Source of the DNA: a virus
Length of the DNA: 34,825 nt
Virus record (IMG/VR): IMGVR_UViG_3300022188_000030
Span: 1 to 34,825 of that record
Strand: one strand, 5' to 3'
Shown: piece after piece, positions 14,290-22,600 of the stretch
Numbering within the stretch: position 1 is the first letter of the stretch
Layout: each line of letters starts with the position of its first letter
Notes under the pieces: model-generated
Seen by the model: the letters and a program-made list of their open reading frames with translations, nothing else
Told to the model about the DNA's origin: nothing
Databases searched by the model: none
Translations under genes and position numbers: made by a program

Positions 14290-15003
14290 ATGATTATTCT
14301 AATGCAATCACTAAATGAAGAAAAAATGGTAGATCCTGTCATTGGCGATTTCCATGATCTTGAGTGGGTATCCCGGATTATTGTGATCGATGGTGGGAGC
14401 CAGGACTTGACGGTTCATAAACTCAACCGGTGGTCAAAATGCGAGGTTTACAACCACTTCTATGACCGTGGATACCATGCGGCGCAAAGCATGCAGCGGA
14501 ACATATCCCTGACGTACATCCCAATGGACGAAATTTGTTTTATATTGGATTTTGATGAAAAGATGTCAGATTCCCTAAAAGATTTTCTAAAAGATGTAGA
14601 TGAAAATGGAATGCCAATGGACGCTGATGTAGTGTGTGTTTCTCGGGTGTCTTATGAATCAATGCGGTACGATGGTTCGCCATTTGCGCTATTGGACGAT
14701 AAAGGGTTTCCGGTTCCGTCGCACACGATAGGGGAGTATCCAGATTGGCAAGCACGATTAATTAGACGAACACCAGAAATGTTTTTCATAAACTCCCCGC
14801 ATCATGTTTTGATTGGCCCCAAAAAGCAGATCACGAAAGACGATACGGACATCATTCATTACCACGGGAAAGCAGACGAAAGGGACAGAGAAAATATCGA
14901 AATCCTCTGGGCAACCACCCAGTCAAGACGAAAAGAGCTCGGGTTGACGCCTGATGTTTTTGAATCAAGATTAAAGCCGGAATTCGCAAGGTACGGAAGA
15001 TGA
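14290..15003 (+). CDS. GT2-family glycosyltransferase
   Basis: A 237-residue inverting GT-A glycosyltransferase. It starts MIILMQSLNEEKMV, the usual first strand with SLNEE, then IIVIDGGSQDLT (the nucleotide-binding loop) and ILDFDEKM (about residues 84-91), whose D-F-D is the metal-binding D-x-D. The C-terminal part has DWQARLIRR, a common acceptor-side block of this family. ATG 14290 is preferred over 14266 because GAGG lies 8 nt upstream. The homing endonuclease separates it from the GT4-GT9 gene, and 70 nt of non-coding debris precede it. It probably extends the same glycan as its neighbour. Confidence 0.8.
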   Translation: MIILMQSLNEEKMVDPVIGDFHDLEWVSRIIVIDGGSQDLTVHKLNRWSKCEVYNHFYDRGYHAAQSMQRNISLTYIPMDEICFILDFDEKMSDSLKDFLKDVDENGMPMDADVVCVSRVSYESMRYDGSPFALLDDKGFPVPSHTIGEYPDWQARLIRRTPEMFFINSPHHVLIGPKKQITKDDTDIIHYHGKADERDRENIEILWATTQSRRKELGLTPDVFESRLKPEFARYGR

Positions 15004-15059
15004 AAACAGTAATCCGAATGCCTTATGAAAAAGTGCATGGTTGGTTGTGGGTGGATTAA
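15000..15059 (+). CDS. possible 19-residue peptide
   Basis: ATG 15000 overlaps the previous stop as ATGA and encodes a 19-residue peptide ending GWLWVD. The overlap style matches real genes here, but the length is too short to judge. It may be the remnant of a gene between the glycosyltransferase and the methyltransferase; no other frame of 15060-15105 is coding. Confidence 0.25.
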   Translation: MKTVIRMPYEKVHGWLWVD

Positions 15060-15105
15060 TGGTGCAAACGATGTTTGTTGGCACCCATTGAAGGGATAGT
15101 GAAAA

Positions 15106-16176
15106 ATGAATAAATTCGTATCAGACATATGCGAGCAGCTGCCAGGGCAGAAAATCAAGGATATCGTTTTTAACAGTGCGTTGAACCCGGCGCTTGATGG
15201 GCATGGGGACAGCGCTGAGATATTGAAGCACTTTTTGCTCAGAAAACCAGCAAAACACGTTCTTGAAATAGGCACCTATAATGGACTCGCGGCCGCTTTC
15301 ATGGCACAATTTGCCGAGAAAGTCACGACGATAGACATTGAAGACCATCCATTGAAGAAAAGCCTATGGCACACGATGGGGGTATCTGAAAAGATTGATG
15401 CTCACCTGGTTACTACAGAAAAAGAAAAAAAGGCGATTATCGATAGCGTTGATTTTGATGTTGCGTTTGTGGACGGTAATCATTTTGGCGAATACCCACA
15501 ATCTGATTTTGAAATGGTGAAGCACTGTGGGAGGGTAATTCTACATGACTACCACGCTGATTTCCCTGATGTTGTAAAATTTGTCGATAGCCTTGACCCG
15601 AATACCCGGGAGATCAATGGACTGTTCGCTTACCGGGAAGATTCTCTCTCACCGAAGGTCATGTTCCCGGAATTTGAGCTTAATTTAGATTATGTCAAAA
15701 AATATCTCGTCGGAGAAGGCCTTGACATGGGTTGTGGTTGTTGCCCCTTAATCAAGCCCAACTGTACCCATGTTGACCATTCTCCGCAACCAGGAGCGGT
15801 TGAGCTCGTTAAGAATGCGTTTGTGTATGCGGACGCTGTAAGCTTCAGGCCCACGCATAAAGTGGATTATGTATTTTCATCTCACATGGTTGAAGACTTG
15901 CCAACGGAAGACGAGATTGTGAAGTGCCTTCTTGGGTGGGCAACCACTTTAAGAAAAGGTGGCTTTATCGTTCTATTGCTACCGGATATGCAAGCGGGCA
16001 GGTATCCCACAGTGGAAGAAGGCGGTAATCCATCCCACTGCGTCAACGTTGGGGTACAATTTATCAATAGCATCGTCTCAAAGTTAAAAGGCCTGGAGCT
16101 GGTTCAGATGGATACCATCCCACACGAAGTGGGTTGCACTATTGACGTTGTGTTTAAAAAAAGGAATGCCAAGTGA
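15106..16176 (+). CDS. tandem two-domain SAM-dependent methyltransferase
   Basis: A 356-residue protein with two class I methyltransferase domains in a row. Domain 1 (about 1-185) has the SAM-binding motif HVLEIGTYNGLAA (about 51-63), acidic ribose contact TTIDIEDHP, then FVDGNHFGEYPQSD and RVILHDYH, typical of the Methyltransf_24 group often found with sugar transferases. Domain 2 (about 200-356) starts GLDMGCGCCPL (about 206-216), followed by VDYVFSSHMVEDL and KGGFIVLLLPD, the layout of small O-methyltransferases. Its place between glycosyltransferase genes suggests methylation of a sugar, but a protein substrate is not excluded. Both domains keep their glycine loops, so both could be active. 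Confidence 0.8.
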   Translation: MNKFVSDICEQLPGQKIKDIVFNSALNPALDGHGDSAEILKHFLLRKPAKHVLEIGTYNGLAAAFMAQFAEKVTTIDIEDHPLKKSLWHTMGVSEKIDAHLVTTEKEKKAIIDSVDFDVAFVDGNHFGEYPQSDFEMVKHCGRVILHDYHADFPDVVKFVDSLDPNTREINGLFAYREDSLSPKVMFPEFELNLDYVKKYLVGEGLDMGCGCCPLIKPNCTHVDHSPQPGAVELVKNAFVYADAVSFRPTHKVDYVFSSHMVEDLPTEDEIVKCLLGWATTLRKGGFIVLLLPDMQAGRYPTVEEGGNPSHCVNVGVQFINSIVSKLKGLELVQMDTIPHEVGCTIDVVFKKRNAK

Positions 16177-16550
16177 TTACGCTATTTGTCGTGCAAAGTT
16201 GCGCCGATGCGAAAGACCCCACTGAAACCATTGCTTCTTTCGGGTCCACGGCCTCTGAGGTCCACCAGGTTGCGAATTTAGGGGAAGTCAACAGGACGGA
16301 CAGGATAAACGGTTGGTACGCAGTCATGTACGATAACGAGCGTATCGATGAGCGATTACTGGAAGGGTTGAAAGTGTTTATCGAATGTTCAGATGCAGAT
16401 ACATTGGTATTGTTCAAGACAGGCGATAGGGTTTTCAAATCTCCGAGGATATTCAGGCGACATATTACGCTACAGAATAATTCGCTTATGCCGGAGCAGG
16501 ATGTCAAATTTGAGACCGTATTGAACGGGTGGATTCATGATATCCATTAA
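16173..16550 (+). CDS. small protein resembling a GT-A fragment
   Basis: A 125-residue protein starting at a GTG that overlaps the methyltransferase stop (GTGA). INGWYAVMYDNERIDERLLEGL followed by DADTLVLFK and PRIFRRHITL has the order of the metal-binding loop region and the RIFRR block of GT2 enzymes, but the N-terminal nucleotide-binding loop is poorly conserved and the protein is half the usual length. It could be a degenerate or accessory glycosyltransferase subunit. Its 3' end overlaps the tail completion gene by 14 nt. Function is inferred only from these weak similarities and its neighbours. Confidence 0.45.
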   Translation: MITLFVVQSCADAKDPTETIASFGSTASEVHQVANLGEVNRTDRINGWYAVMYDNERIDERLLEGLKVFIECSDADTLVLFKTGDRVFKSPRIFRRHITLQNNSLMPEQDVKFETVLNGWIHDIH

Positions 16551-17061
16551 AGTAAATCAGGCGGATGTAACACGTATCGTAACCGCATTAAAGCGGATCG
16601 AAACCACGGTGAAGGTTCAGGTCCCGGACACGATGCAGTTCAAGTGCGCTACGGATTATTACCAGCTTGTGATGGAAAATATCATGAAGCGTTCAAGCCC
16701 TAACCCTGCGTATTCAGAGAGATACGGCGGATGGAAAAAAAAGTACGGATGGCAAGGCTACCCGTCACCGTGGAAACTTCGCGTGGATCTTGTTAAAAGC
16801 CTCGGGTCATATCGGCTTGGGGACGGGTATCTCGGTGGGGTCCAACCTGGTGCCATGGATTCCGGAGGGAAATCGTGGCATGGGAAAGGGAAAGCCGGGC
16901 CAAAAGGCAATTCCAAATCCATCGAGATGTACGGCAGGGTAGGAGAATTTGGAAAGAAAAAAAGGCCCGTGTTTACACCAACCATGGAAGAATATGCAAA
17001 AGACGGCTGGCTGAAGCGCGGGGATGAAATGCTAAAACGAATCGAGGCGGACTGGCGATGA
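16537..17061 (+). CDS. tail completion/neck protein (HK97 gp10-like)
   Basis: A 174-residue basic protein. The start (MISIKVNQADVTRIVTALKRI) is a strand-helix typical of HK97 gp10-like neck proteins. The middle has a Gly/Lys-rich loop (SWHGKGKAGPKGNSKS). Near the end RPVFTPTMEEYAKDG matches the common pattern of a strand plus RP-F-P-x2 before the last helix in this family. It joins head to tail together with the terminator protein. It marks the return to virion assembly genes after the sugar cassette. Confidence 0.65.
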   Translation: MISIKVNQADVTRIVTALKRIETTVKVQVPDTMQFKCATDYYQLVMENIMKRSSPNPAYSERYGGWKKKYGWQGYPSPWKLRVDLVKSLGSYRLGDGYLGGVQPGAMDSGGKSWHGKGKAGPKGNSKSIEMYGRVGEFGKKKRPVFTPTMEEYAKDGWLKRGDEMLKRIEADWR

Positions 17062-17267
17062 GAATCCTAAATGTAGAGCCAAAAGATATTCATGTTACAT
17101 TTGATATGAGTATCAACGAAATTGATTTAGTTCTGGATGCATTAGGGGTCGCTGAACTCAACTTTGATGGTGACGAAAAACCGGAGCTCAAAAAGGCCGC
17201 AATCTTTTTAACGGACGTGTTTTTCAAGAACCTTTCCGCCGTTTCGGAAGAAGTGAAGGGGAAGTAA
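17058..17267 (+). CDS. small hypothetical protein, 69 residues
   Basis: The ATG overlaps the previous stop as ATGA. The protein is acidic, with a pattern MSINEIDLVLDALGVAELNFDGDEKPELKKAAIFL that suggests two or three helices. No known domain. Position within the tail completion block and tight coupling suggest an accessory of tail assembly; it could equally be a small regulator. Confidence 0.5.
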   Translation: MRILNVEPKDIHVTFDMSINEIDLVLDALGVAELNFDGDEKPELKKAAIFLTDVFFKNLSAVSEEVKGK

Positions 17268-17449
17268 TGGACCACTTAAGCATTATGGAAAAAGCAAAGT
17301 GGGTAGCTGATCGGATCTTCATGGAGCTTGAGCGGCTTGAAAAAGAAACCGGGGCCTATGTTGACGATGTCAAGGTCAGCAGAGTTGGGAAACGGATAAC
17401 CAGCGTTAATATAGATATTTACAGGAGCCTGGAAGATGGCACTCGCTGA
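17267..17449 (+). CDS. small hypothetical protein, 60 residues
   Basis: Starts by TAATG overlap with the previous gene after GAAGGGG. The first 30 residues form a probable amphipathic helix (MEKAKWVADRIFMELERLEKETG), followed by a short beta part (VSRVGKRITSVNIDIYR). Its 3' end overlaps the next gene by 14 nt and carries that gene's SD (AGGAG). No family recognised. Confidence 0.5.
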   Translation: MDHLSIMEKAKWVADRIFMELERLEKETGAYVDDVKVSRVGKRITSVNIDIYRSLEDGTR

Positions 17450-17909
17450 CACCGCAAAAGAATCGAACGTACGTGATTCCATAAAAAAATATTGGGTTGA
17501 CAGCCTCCATGCGGCAGAAGGGGTTCAGCTTACCTTCGACAAATATTTAAGTACGCCAAATGTTCAGGGGCATCAGGTTGACAAGTGGGTGTCCATCAAC
17601 TTTGGTGAAATGGCGCTAAGTTCGCTATCAACACATATCCTGGAAATCTATTGTTGTACCAGGAAAGACGGTGAGGGATTCAAGCTGGCCCAATTGAGAG
17701 ATAAGGTTTACAAACACCTGACCGACAATACAAAGACAGATGGCATGTCCCGGATACCGTTTTATAGAAGCAGGGCCTCCGGCTCATGGACGTTATTATC
17801 GGGTGGAATGATTGTTCAGGACGTAATGGAAAGTAGACAGCTCGAAGCGGAAGATGGCACGAAATTCAAAATATTAACTGTGACAATTAGATTCTCGTCG
17901 AAGGTGTAA
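17436..17909 (+). CDS. probable tail terminator protein
   Basis: A 157-residue alpha/beta protein preceded by AGGAG inside the upstream gene. It has an N-terminal helix (TAKESNVRDSIKKYWVDSL), strands around LTFDKYLSTPN and WVSINFGEM, a conserved LEIYCCTRKD strand with a helix (FKLAQLRDKVYKHL) and a final strand TVTIRFSSKV. This is the fold order of tail terminator proteins (lambda gpU and relatives), which cap the tube after it reaches the tape-measured length. Placement directly before the tail tube gene supports it. Confidence 0.6.
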   Translation: MALADTAKESNVRDSIKKYWVDSLHAAEGVQLTFDKYLSTPNVQGHQVDKWVSINFGEMALSSLSTHILEIYCCTRKDGEGFKLAQLRDKVYKHLTDNTKTDGMSRIPFYRSRASGSWTLLSGGMIVQDVMESRQLEAEDGTKFKILTVTIRFSSKV

Positions 17910-17911
17910 AC

Positions 17912-18118
17912 GTGGAAAGAAACTTTATTTTATGTGAAAAATGCGGTAAAAAGTTAATCGAGCGGCAACCTAACGGCCTATACCATTTTGTTTTTGGAAG
18001 GAACTTGAGCGACCCCGGGAACCCGCCTGTTGATCTGCTGATTCACGGGAATCTGCAAATCAAGTGCTTGCGTAGAACCTGTGGGCACGTTAATACTTTG
18101 AATTATTTTCCGTTTTAA
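17912..18118 (+). CDS. small zinc-ribbon protein (Com-like)
   Basis: A 68-residue protein with knuckles C8-E-K-C11-GKKL near the N-terminus and C52-x4-C57-GHVN near the C-terminus. Between them lies HFVFGRN and LLIHGNLQIKC. The layout is the same as the gene at 3968-4144 and Com-family proteins, with one CxxC replaced by C-x4-C. It begins with GTG; GAAGGTG a few bases upstream could be its SD. It sits between the tail terminator and tail tube genes, an unusual place for a regulator. Function unknown; nucleic-acid binding is an inference from the family. Confidence 0.6.
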   Translation: MERNFILCEKCGKKLIERQPNGLYHFVFGRNLSDPGNPPVDLLIHGNLQIKCLRRTCGHVNTLNYFPF

Positions 18119-18128
18119 CCCACCACAA

Positions 18129-18233
18129 TCGGCTTTGCCGAAGCTCATCAATCGATTTTCGAAATCTCCTCAATTAGCTTTAGCTAAAATGTCCGGCTAA
18201 TTTTTAAACTGTTCTTAATTGAGCTGAAAGGAG
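18129..18233 (+). promoter_or_regulatory. structured leader of the tail tube gene
   Basis: The 122-nt gap before the tail tube gene holds several mutually exclusive pairings. TCGGC-TTT-GCCGA is at 18129-18141 and TTAGCT-TT-AGCTAA at 18174-18187. AATTAGC (18172-18178) pairs with GCTAATT (18196-18202), ending in TTTTT. CTCAATTA (18169-18176) pairs with TAATTGAG (18216-18223), directly beside the SD AAAGGAG (18227-18233). The third could act as a weak terminator and the fourth could present or hide the SD. No ligand class is recognised. Confidence 0.35.
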
Positions 18234-18240
18234 TCTTTTC

Positions 18241-18825
18241 ATGAGCAGACAAGGTCCTGTAACCAAGGATACGTCAACAATCGCTATTGGCCTGATGCAA
18301 ATCAGGACAGGGGTTTCCGCGACTCATATCGCAGACCCAAACGCAGCATTAACCGCCAGTGATTCCATCGGAGCGCTGGCAAACACCAAATTTGTTGGGA
18401 ATACAGATTGGTACAAGCTCGAATCCGGATACCCACTGATCGAGGATTACACCGTTCCCATTCGTGAAGGCGCTGCCCTTGAGTGCGCTTTCAAAGAAAT
18501 TACACCCTATAACCTGGCCCTTGCTCAGGGGATTGATCCGGGGACAGATTATCCAGATGCACACTCCGGCGAGATTGCACTTGGTGGGCGTACTGCGCCG
18601 GATTACCTACGGGTTGAAGGTGTTTATACCTACCCGGATGGAACCAGCACCATGACGTTCATTTTTCCAAGGGCGCAGGTTTCAGCCAACACGGACATGG
18701 ATTTCACCGCTGAAGACAGCGCGGCTGTAACCGTAACATTCGAGAGCAAGAACGCTTCCAGTGACGTGTCAGGTGGGAACGCCATTTGGGATGACAAGCC
18801 CCTTGGAAGGATTCAGTGGGCGTAA
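18241..18825 (+). CDS. major tail tube protein
   Basis: A 194-residue protein that would polymerise as hexameric rings to form the tail tube. It starts after AAAGGAG. The pattern YKLESGYPLIEDYTVPIREGAA and FKEITPYNLALAQGID, then YLRVEGVYTYPDGTSTMTFIFPRAQV and FTAEDSAAVTVTFESKNA, is typical of siphophage tube proteins of the lambda gpV/SPP1 gp17.1 beta-sandwich fold: alternating strands, one internal helix. It precedes the frameshifted chaperone genes and tape measure, the invariant order. A strong hairpin follows its stop, as expected for a protein needed in hundreds of copies. Confidence 0.85.
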   Translation: MSRQGPVTKDTSTIAIGLMQIRTGVSATHIADPNAALTASDSIGALANTKFVGNTDWYKLESGYPLIEDYTVPIREGAALECAFKEITPYNLALAQGIDPGTDYPDAHSGEIALGGRTAPDYLRVEGVYTYPDGTSTMTFIFPRAQVSANTDMDFTAEDSAAVTVTFESKNASSDVSGGNAIWDDKPLGRIQWA

Positions 18826-18838
18826 ACCATTAAGCTAA

Positions 18839-18865
18839 TCGCACCCGGCGTTGGGCCGGGTGCGA
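18839..18865 (+). terminator. strong GC hairpin after the tail tube gene
   Basis: TCGCACCCGGC (18839-18849) and GCCGGGTGCGA (18855-18865) form a perfect 11-bp stem with a GTTGG loop, followed by AATTTAAGGAG. Only three T follow, so it is probably a partial terminator or an mRNA-stabilising end that raises tail tube expression over the chaperones. It ends a few bases before the SD of the next gene. Confidence 0.55.
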
Positions 18866-18882
18866 ATTTAAGGAGAACTGCT

Positions 18883-19350
18883 ATGCCGGAAATCACCGAA
18901 CAAGAGAAATTGAATCCGCAAATTACGGATGTCGAGATTGGCGTCCGTAATTTAAGGAAAATCACCGTCTACCCTCTGTCCATGGGAGATCAACTAAAAC
19001 TGACGGACTTGATTATCAAAGCAATCACGGATCAGGTTGACGAAGGTGGTACCTCTGATTTGTCCGTGGCGCTTATCGTCAAGGTGATCCATGAAAACAT
19101 TGGCAAGATTTTGACGATGGTGTCAGACGAGAAAGAAACGGTGCTGGATGAGTTGAGTAACTTGCAGGCCATCGAAATTGCAGACATTATATTCGACGTA
19201 AATTATGGCACTGTCGCAAAAAATTTCAATCGCCTCTCGAAGAAACTGATGGGACTGTTTCAATCGGAGAGGCCGTTACCACTGTCTGTGAACGATACGG
19301 ATACCGACTCGACGACTTCTACCGAAAGTCCTACAGAGACGGAGGTATAA
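18883..19350 (+). CDS. tail assembly chaperone, short form (gpG-like)
   Basis: A 155-residue acidic helical protein, after AAGGAG. VEIGVRNLRKITVYPLSMGDQLKLTDLIIKAI has the strand-turn-helix opening of gpG-like chaperones (tail assembly chaperone families), followed by helices to about residue 130 (IADIIFDVNYGTVAKNFNRLSKKLMGLF). The last 25 residues are Ser/Thr/Asp low complexity. This region is overlapped in the -1 frame by a conserved-looking extension, as in lambda G-GT. The protein keeps the tape measure soluble and recruits tail tube subunits. Confidence 0.75.
   Translation: MPEITEQEKLNPQITDVEIGVRNLRKITVYPLSMGDQLKLTDLIIKAITDQVDEGGTSDLSVALIVKVIHENIGKILTMVSDEKETVLDELSNLQAIEIADIIFDVNYGTVAKNFNRLSKKLMGLFQSERPLPLSVNDTDTDSTTSTESPTETEV
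19218..19224 (+). other. candidate -1 frameshift site
   Basis: GCA-AAA-AAT in the gpG frame contains the heptamer A AAA AAT (19218-19224), which allows both tRNAs to slip back one base (AAA AAA in the -1 frame). The -1 frame stays open from here to the stop at 19629-19631. Slippage further downstream, up to about 19260, cannot be excluded; A AAA AAT is a weaker slippery site than A AAA AAG. Confidence 0.4.
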
Positions 19351-19631
19351 CTTTTGGGCAGACGCTGGTTTTGTATGAGCACTCAGAGAAAAGGATGGTG
19401 GATCGGCTGAAGCTTGAGGCGGGGTTCCATGGGATTAAAATTGATGATGAGCCAAAGGGCGGTACGCCAAGCAAACCGCCTGGTAAGTGCATATCCGGCG
19501 ATCCGGATTCTTACAGCCACTTATCCATGGAAGAACGGAAGAGGATGACGGAAAGAATGATGGGCAAGCACAAGTTTTGGGATTCAGAAAAGAAGCCGTT
19601 TGGCGGGAATAAGCCGGTCGATAAGAGGTAA
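19224..19631 (+). CDS. tail assembly chaperone -1 frameshift extension (gpT-like)
   Basis: This -1 frame segment overlaps the end of the short chaperone and adds about 135 residues: SIGEAVTTVCERYGYRLDDF, then ITFGQTLVLYEHSEKRM and a Lys/Pro-rich end (KKPFGGNKPVDKR). RYG-x4-DD followed by a helix with FGQTLVLYEH is the pattern of the T part of GT chaperones, which binds the tape measure. The only start in frame after the overlap is a TTG at 19371 with no SD at proper spacing, so production by frameshifting is much more likely. The fused protein would be about 249 residues if the shift occurs at 19218-19224. Confidence 0.6.
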   Translation, partial: FQSPLEETDGTVSIGEAVTTVCERYGYRLDDFYRKSYRDGGITFGQTLVLYEHSEKRMVDRLKLEAGFHGIKIDDEPKGGTPSKPPGKCISGDPDSYSHLSMEERKRMTERMMGKHKFWDSEKKPFGGNKPVDKR

Positions 19632-19633
19632 TC

Positions 19634-22600
19634 ATGGCAAAGGAACTTAAATTAGGGGTTTTGTTTAAGGGAGATATTTCCCCTACGCTGACGGCGTCTG
19701 TAAAGCAGCTCAACACGCTATTGAAGAACCTTGAGGGGACACTTAACAACCTGGCTAAAGGGGCTGGTGTATCAAAAAGTGCCATGAAGGGGCTTGGGAG
19801 CGAAGTTTCTGAGTCCGCGAAGAAAATGGGCAACGCCACAAACGAGACCCAACAGTTTCAAAGTGCGTTGGCGACGCTGGGTTCAGGTAAAACTGGGATG
19901 GCATTAAAGGTTGTCGAAAGTCATCTCAAGAAAGTCGAAAAAGCAATTCAACAAACTGCTTTGCGAATGAACGATGTGTCATCAGGCAGCGGAGCCAAGT
20001 TCCTTAAAACGCTTAATTTTACCAAGTTGAGTTCAGGCCTCTTATCCGGTAAATTAAAAGTCGTCAACGGGGAATTAAAGACTGCAAAGATGACATCGAA
20101 AGGAGCTGCTGTAGGTATTGGGTCTCTGGACAAAAACCTGGGAAAAGCAAGCAAATCTGCACAGGCGCTCCAGAAACAAAAAGCCAAGCTTATTACTGAA
20201 TATTCACGACATATCCGCAAGTTATCGGAGCTATTGCCTAAGCTCGATAAGGAAGTAATGTCCGTTAACCAAGTCCGTAAGGCTATGAAAGCTTACATTA
20301 CAAAACAGAACGAAAGTGCAAAAGCGATAGCCAAACATTCAAAGGAAAAAGACAAGCTATTAAGACAATATCCACAGCTCGGGAGTGTTATAGCAAAAGT
20401 TAGCAAGCAAGTTCGAAACGGAAACCTTTCGTGGGAGAGCGCTGGGAAGCATTTACGCACTCTGGCCACCAACCAAAAAACCGCAACTTCTAGCTTAGCG
20501 GCACTCGGCACCCAGGCCAAAGAAACAGGTGGGGCAATGAAGCGTCTTACGGATGCTTTCAAAACCACTGTTGCTTATGGTGCCGCATCAGCAGCCATTT
20601 ATGCTGTTACATCCGCATTTAAGTCCGGGGTTCAAGCCATTATAGATTACGACCAGGGGTTAAAGAACCTCCAGGCCATTACCGGAGCAACGGATTTTGA
20701 AGTTGCGGCCATGGGCGAGACCATTAAGCAGGTTGCTCGGGACACAAAGTTCTCAACGTCTGAGGCTGCCGATGGGATGACCCTGTTAGGGCAAGCAGGC
20801 TTGAACGCTGGCGAGTCCATGACGGCTATGCGGGACACCGCGCTTCTGGCCACGGGCACACTGTCTGACATGAAGACATCCACAGACTTGGTAAGTACCA
20901 CTATCAGGGCCTTTGGGATGTCAGCTACGGAGTCTGGGCGTATCGTTGATGTCATGGCGAACGCCGTCAACAAGTCCAAATTAACCATTGATAAATTACG
21001 AACCGCGTTTAATTACGTGGCAGCCACATCCTCACAAGCCGGATTGTCCATTGAAGAAACAGCGGCGACCATGATGACGCTCGCGAACAATGGTCTTCGG
21101 GCTAGTACAATCGGCACGGGGTTTCGGCAAGTCCTTAGCAAAATGGTTAAGCCAAGTGCTAAATTGGCGGAATCCCTCGCCTCTGTTGGCCTTAAACTGG
21201 ACGATATAAATCCGGCCATGGTGGGGTGGCAAGGCACTTTAAAATCTTTATCCACCATCCTTTATGATACAGACACCAAAACAGTTAATATGTCAAAAGC
21301 CTTCAGCCTATTCGGGCTTCGTGGGGCACAAGCAGCGGCGGTTGTGGTCAAATCGTTCGTGTCTGGGAAATATCAGGACGCTTTAAATAGGGTCTACGAG
21401 ATAGGCACCGCTGAAGAAATGGCGGCAAAGCAGGCTGAGGGCCTGGCGGTTAAGCTCAAGAACCTTATTGACAGGGCAGGGAACGTGGCTGTGGCATTTG
21501 GGGAGGCTGGGGCAGCAAATGGTATTCGGGTGTTCCTGGACGCTGTCAGGGGCATGTTAGGGGCGCTGGAGACATTTGTTGGGACTGTTGCAGGACAAGT
21601 GATTGTTCAGCTTGGTGCCATTGCTGGGTCATTCAAGCTGGCAACTATGGCGGCAAAAGGATTCATGGCAGTGCTTGGCAAAGTCGCTATTGTTAAAATG
21701 GCTACCTCAACTTATGCAACTCTCACGACAACTCTAGGAAAAAGTGGACTTACCGGGGCGCTAACCACATCGGGGTACATGCTTGGAGCATTCCTGAAAA
21801 GGCTCAACCCTATTACAATAGCTCTCGGGGTAGTGGCGGCTGCGGTTCTCGCCTACAAAGCGGCATTAGCGAAATCAATAAAAGACGCTGAAACCCTCGC
21901 TGTCAAGAACATGCAGATTGTTGACTCGCTGGAAGCCTACAAGGGAGCGCTGGTTTCAACTGGCGAAAAGGCCATAAAGCTGAAAAACGAAACGGACCTT
22001 TCCAAAGGCGCAAATGATGCTTACCTCGCCACCCTGAAAAGGCTCATCAAGGCGCACCCTGAGCTAAAAGATAAGATCGAACTTACAATTGACGCTTTTG
22101 ATAAAAATAATAAAGTGCTGGATGAATTCGCAAGCGCCGCGCATATAGATAAATTAAAAGCATTGGGTGATCTGATAAACGAATACGGATATGCCGTAGA
22201 AAGATCGAAAGCATGGTCTGGGTTTCTGCAATTATTTGCTGATTCTTGGAAGATGATACGAGACGAAACAAAAAATGCAATAACAGCGGTTGACGGCTAT
22301 GAAAATGTAATAGTTAAGCTTGGCGATGAAATGAAATCCAGATTCCCAATAATGGGTTCGTTCATAAAGCTTATGGGGTGGGAGCTAAATAAGGTTACAG
22401 AGACGGTAAAAATATCCATTGGGTGGTGGAAAAGATTCTTTGTTGGCATATCAGAAGATTCAAAAAAAACAATAGCATTACAGCAAAAGCACAAAGACGC
22501 GGTAGACGCGGCAGCGGTGGCGTACTCAGCCATTGGCGAGAAAGCTAAGCTGAGCTATGGGGCAATCAAGCGTGAGCTTGAAGCTACTGGCAAGTACACG

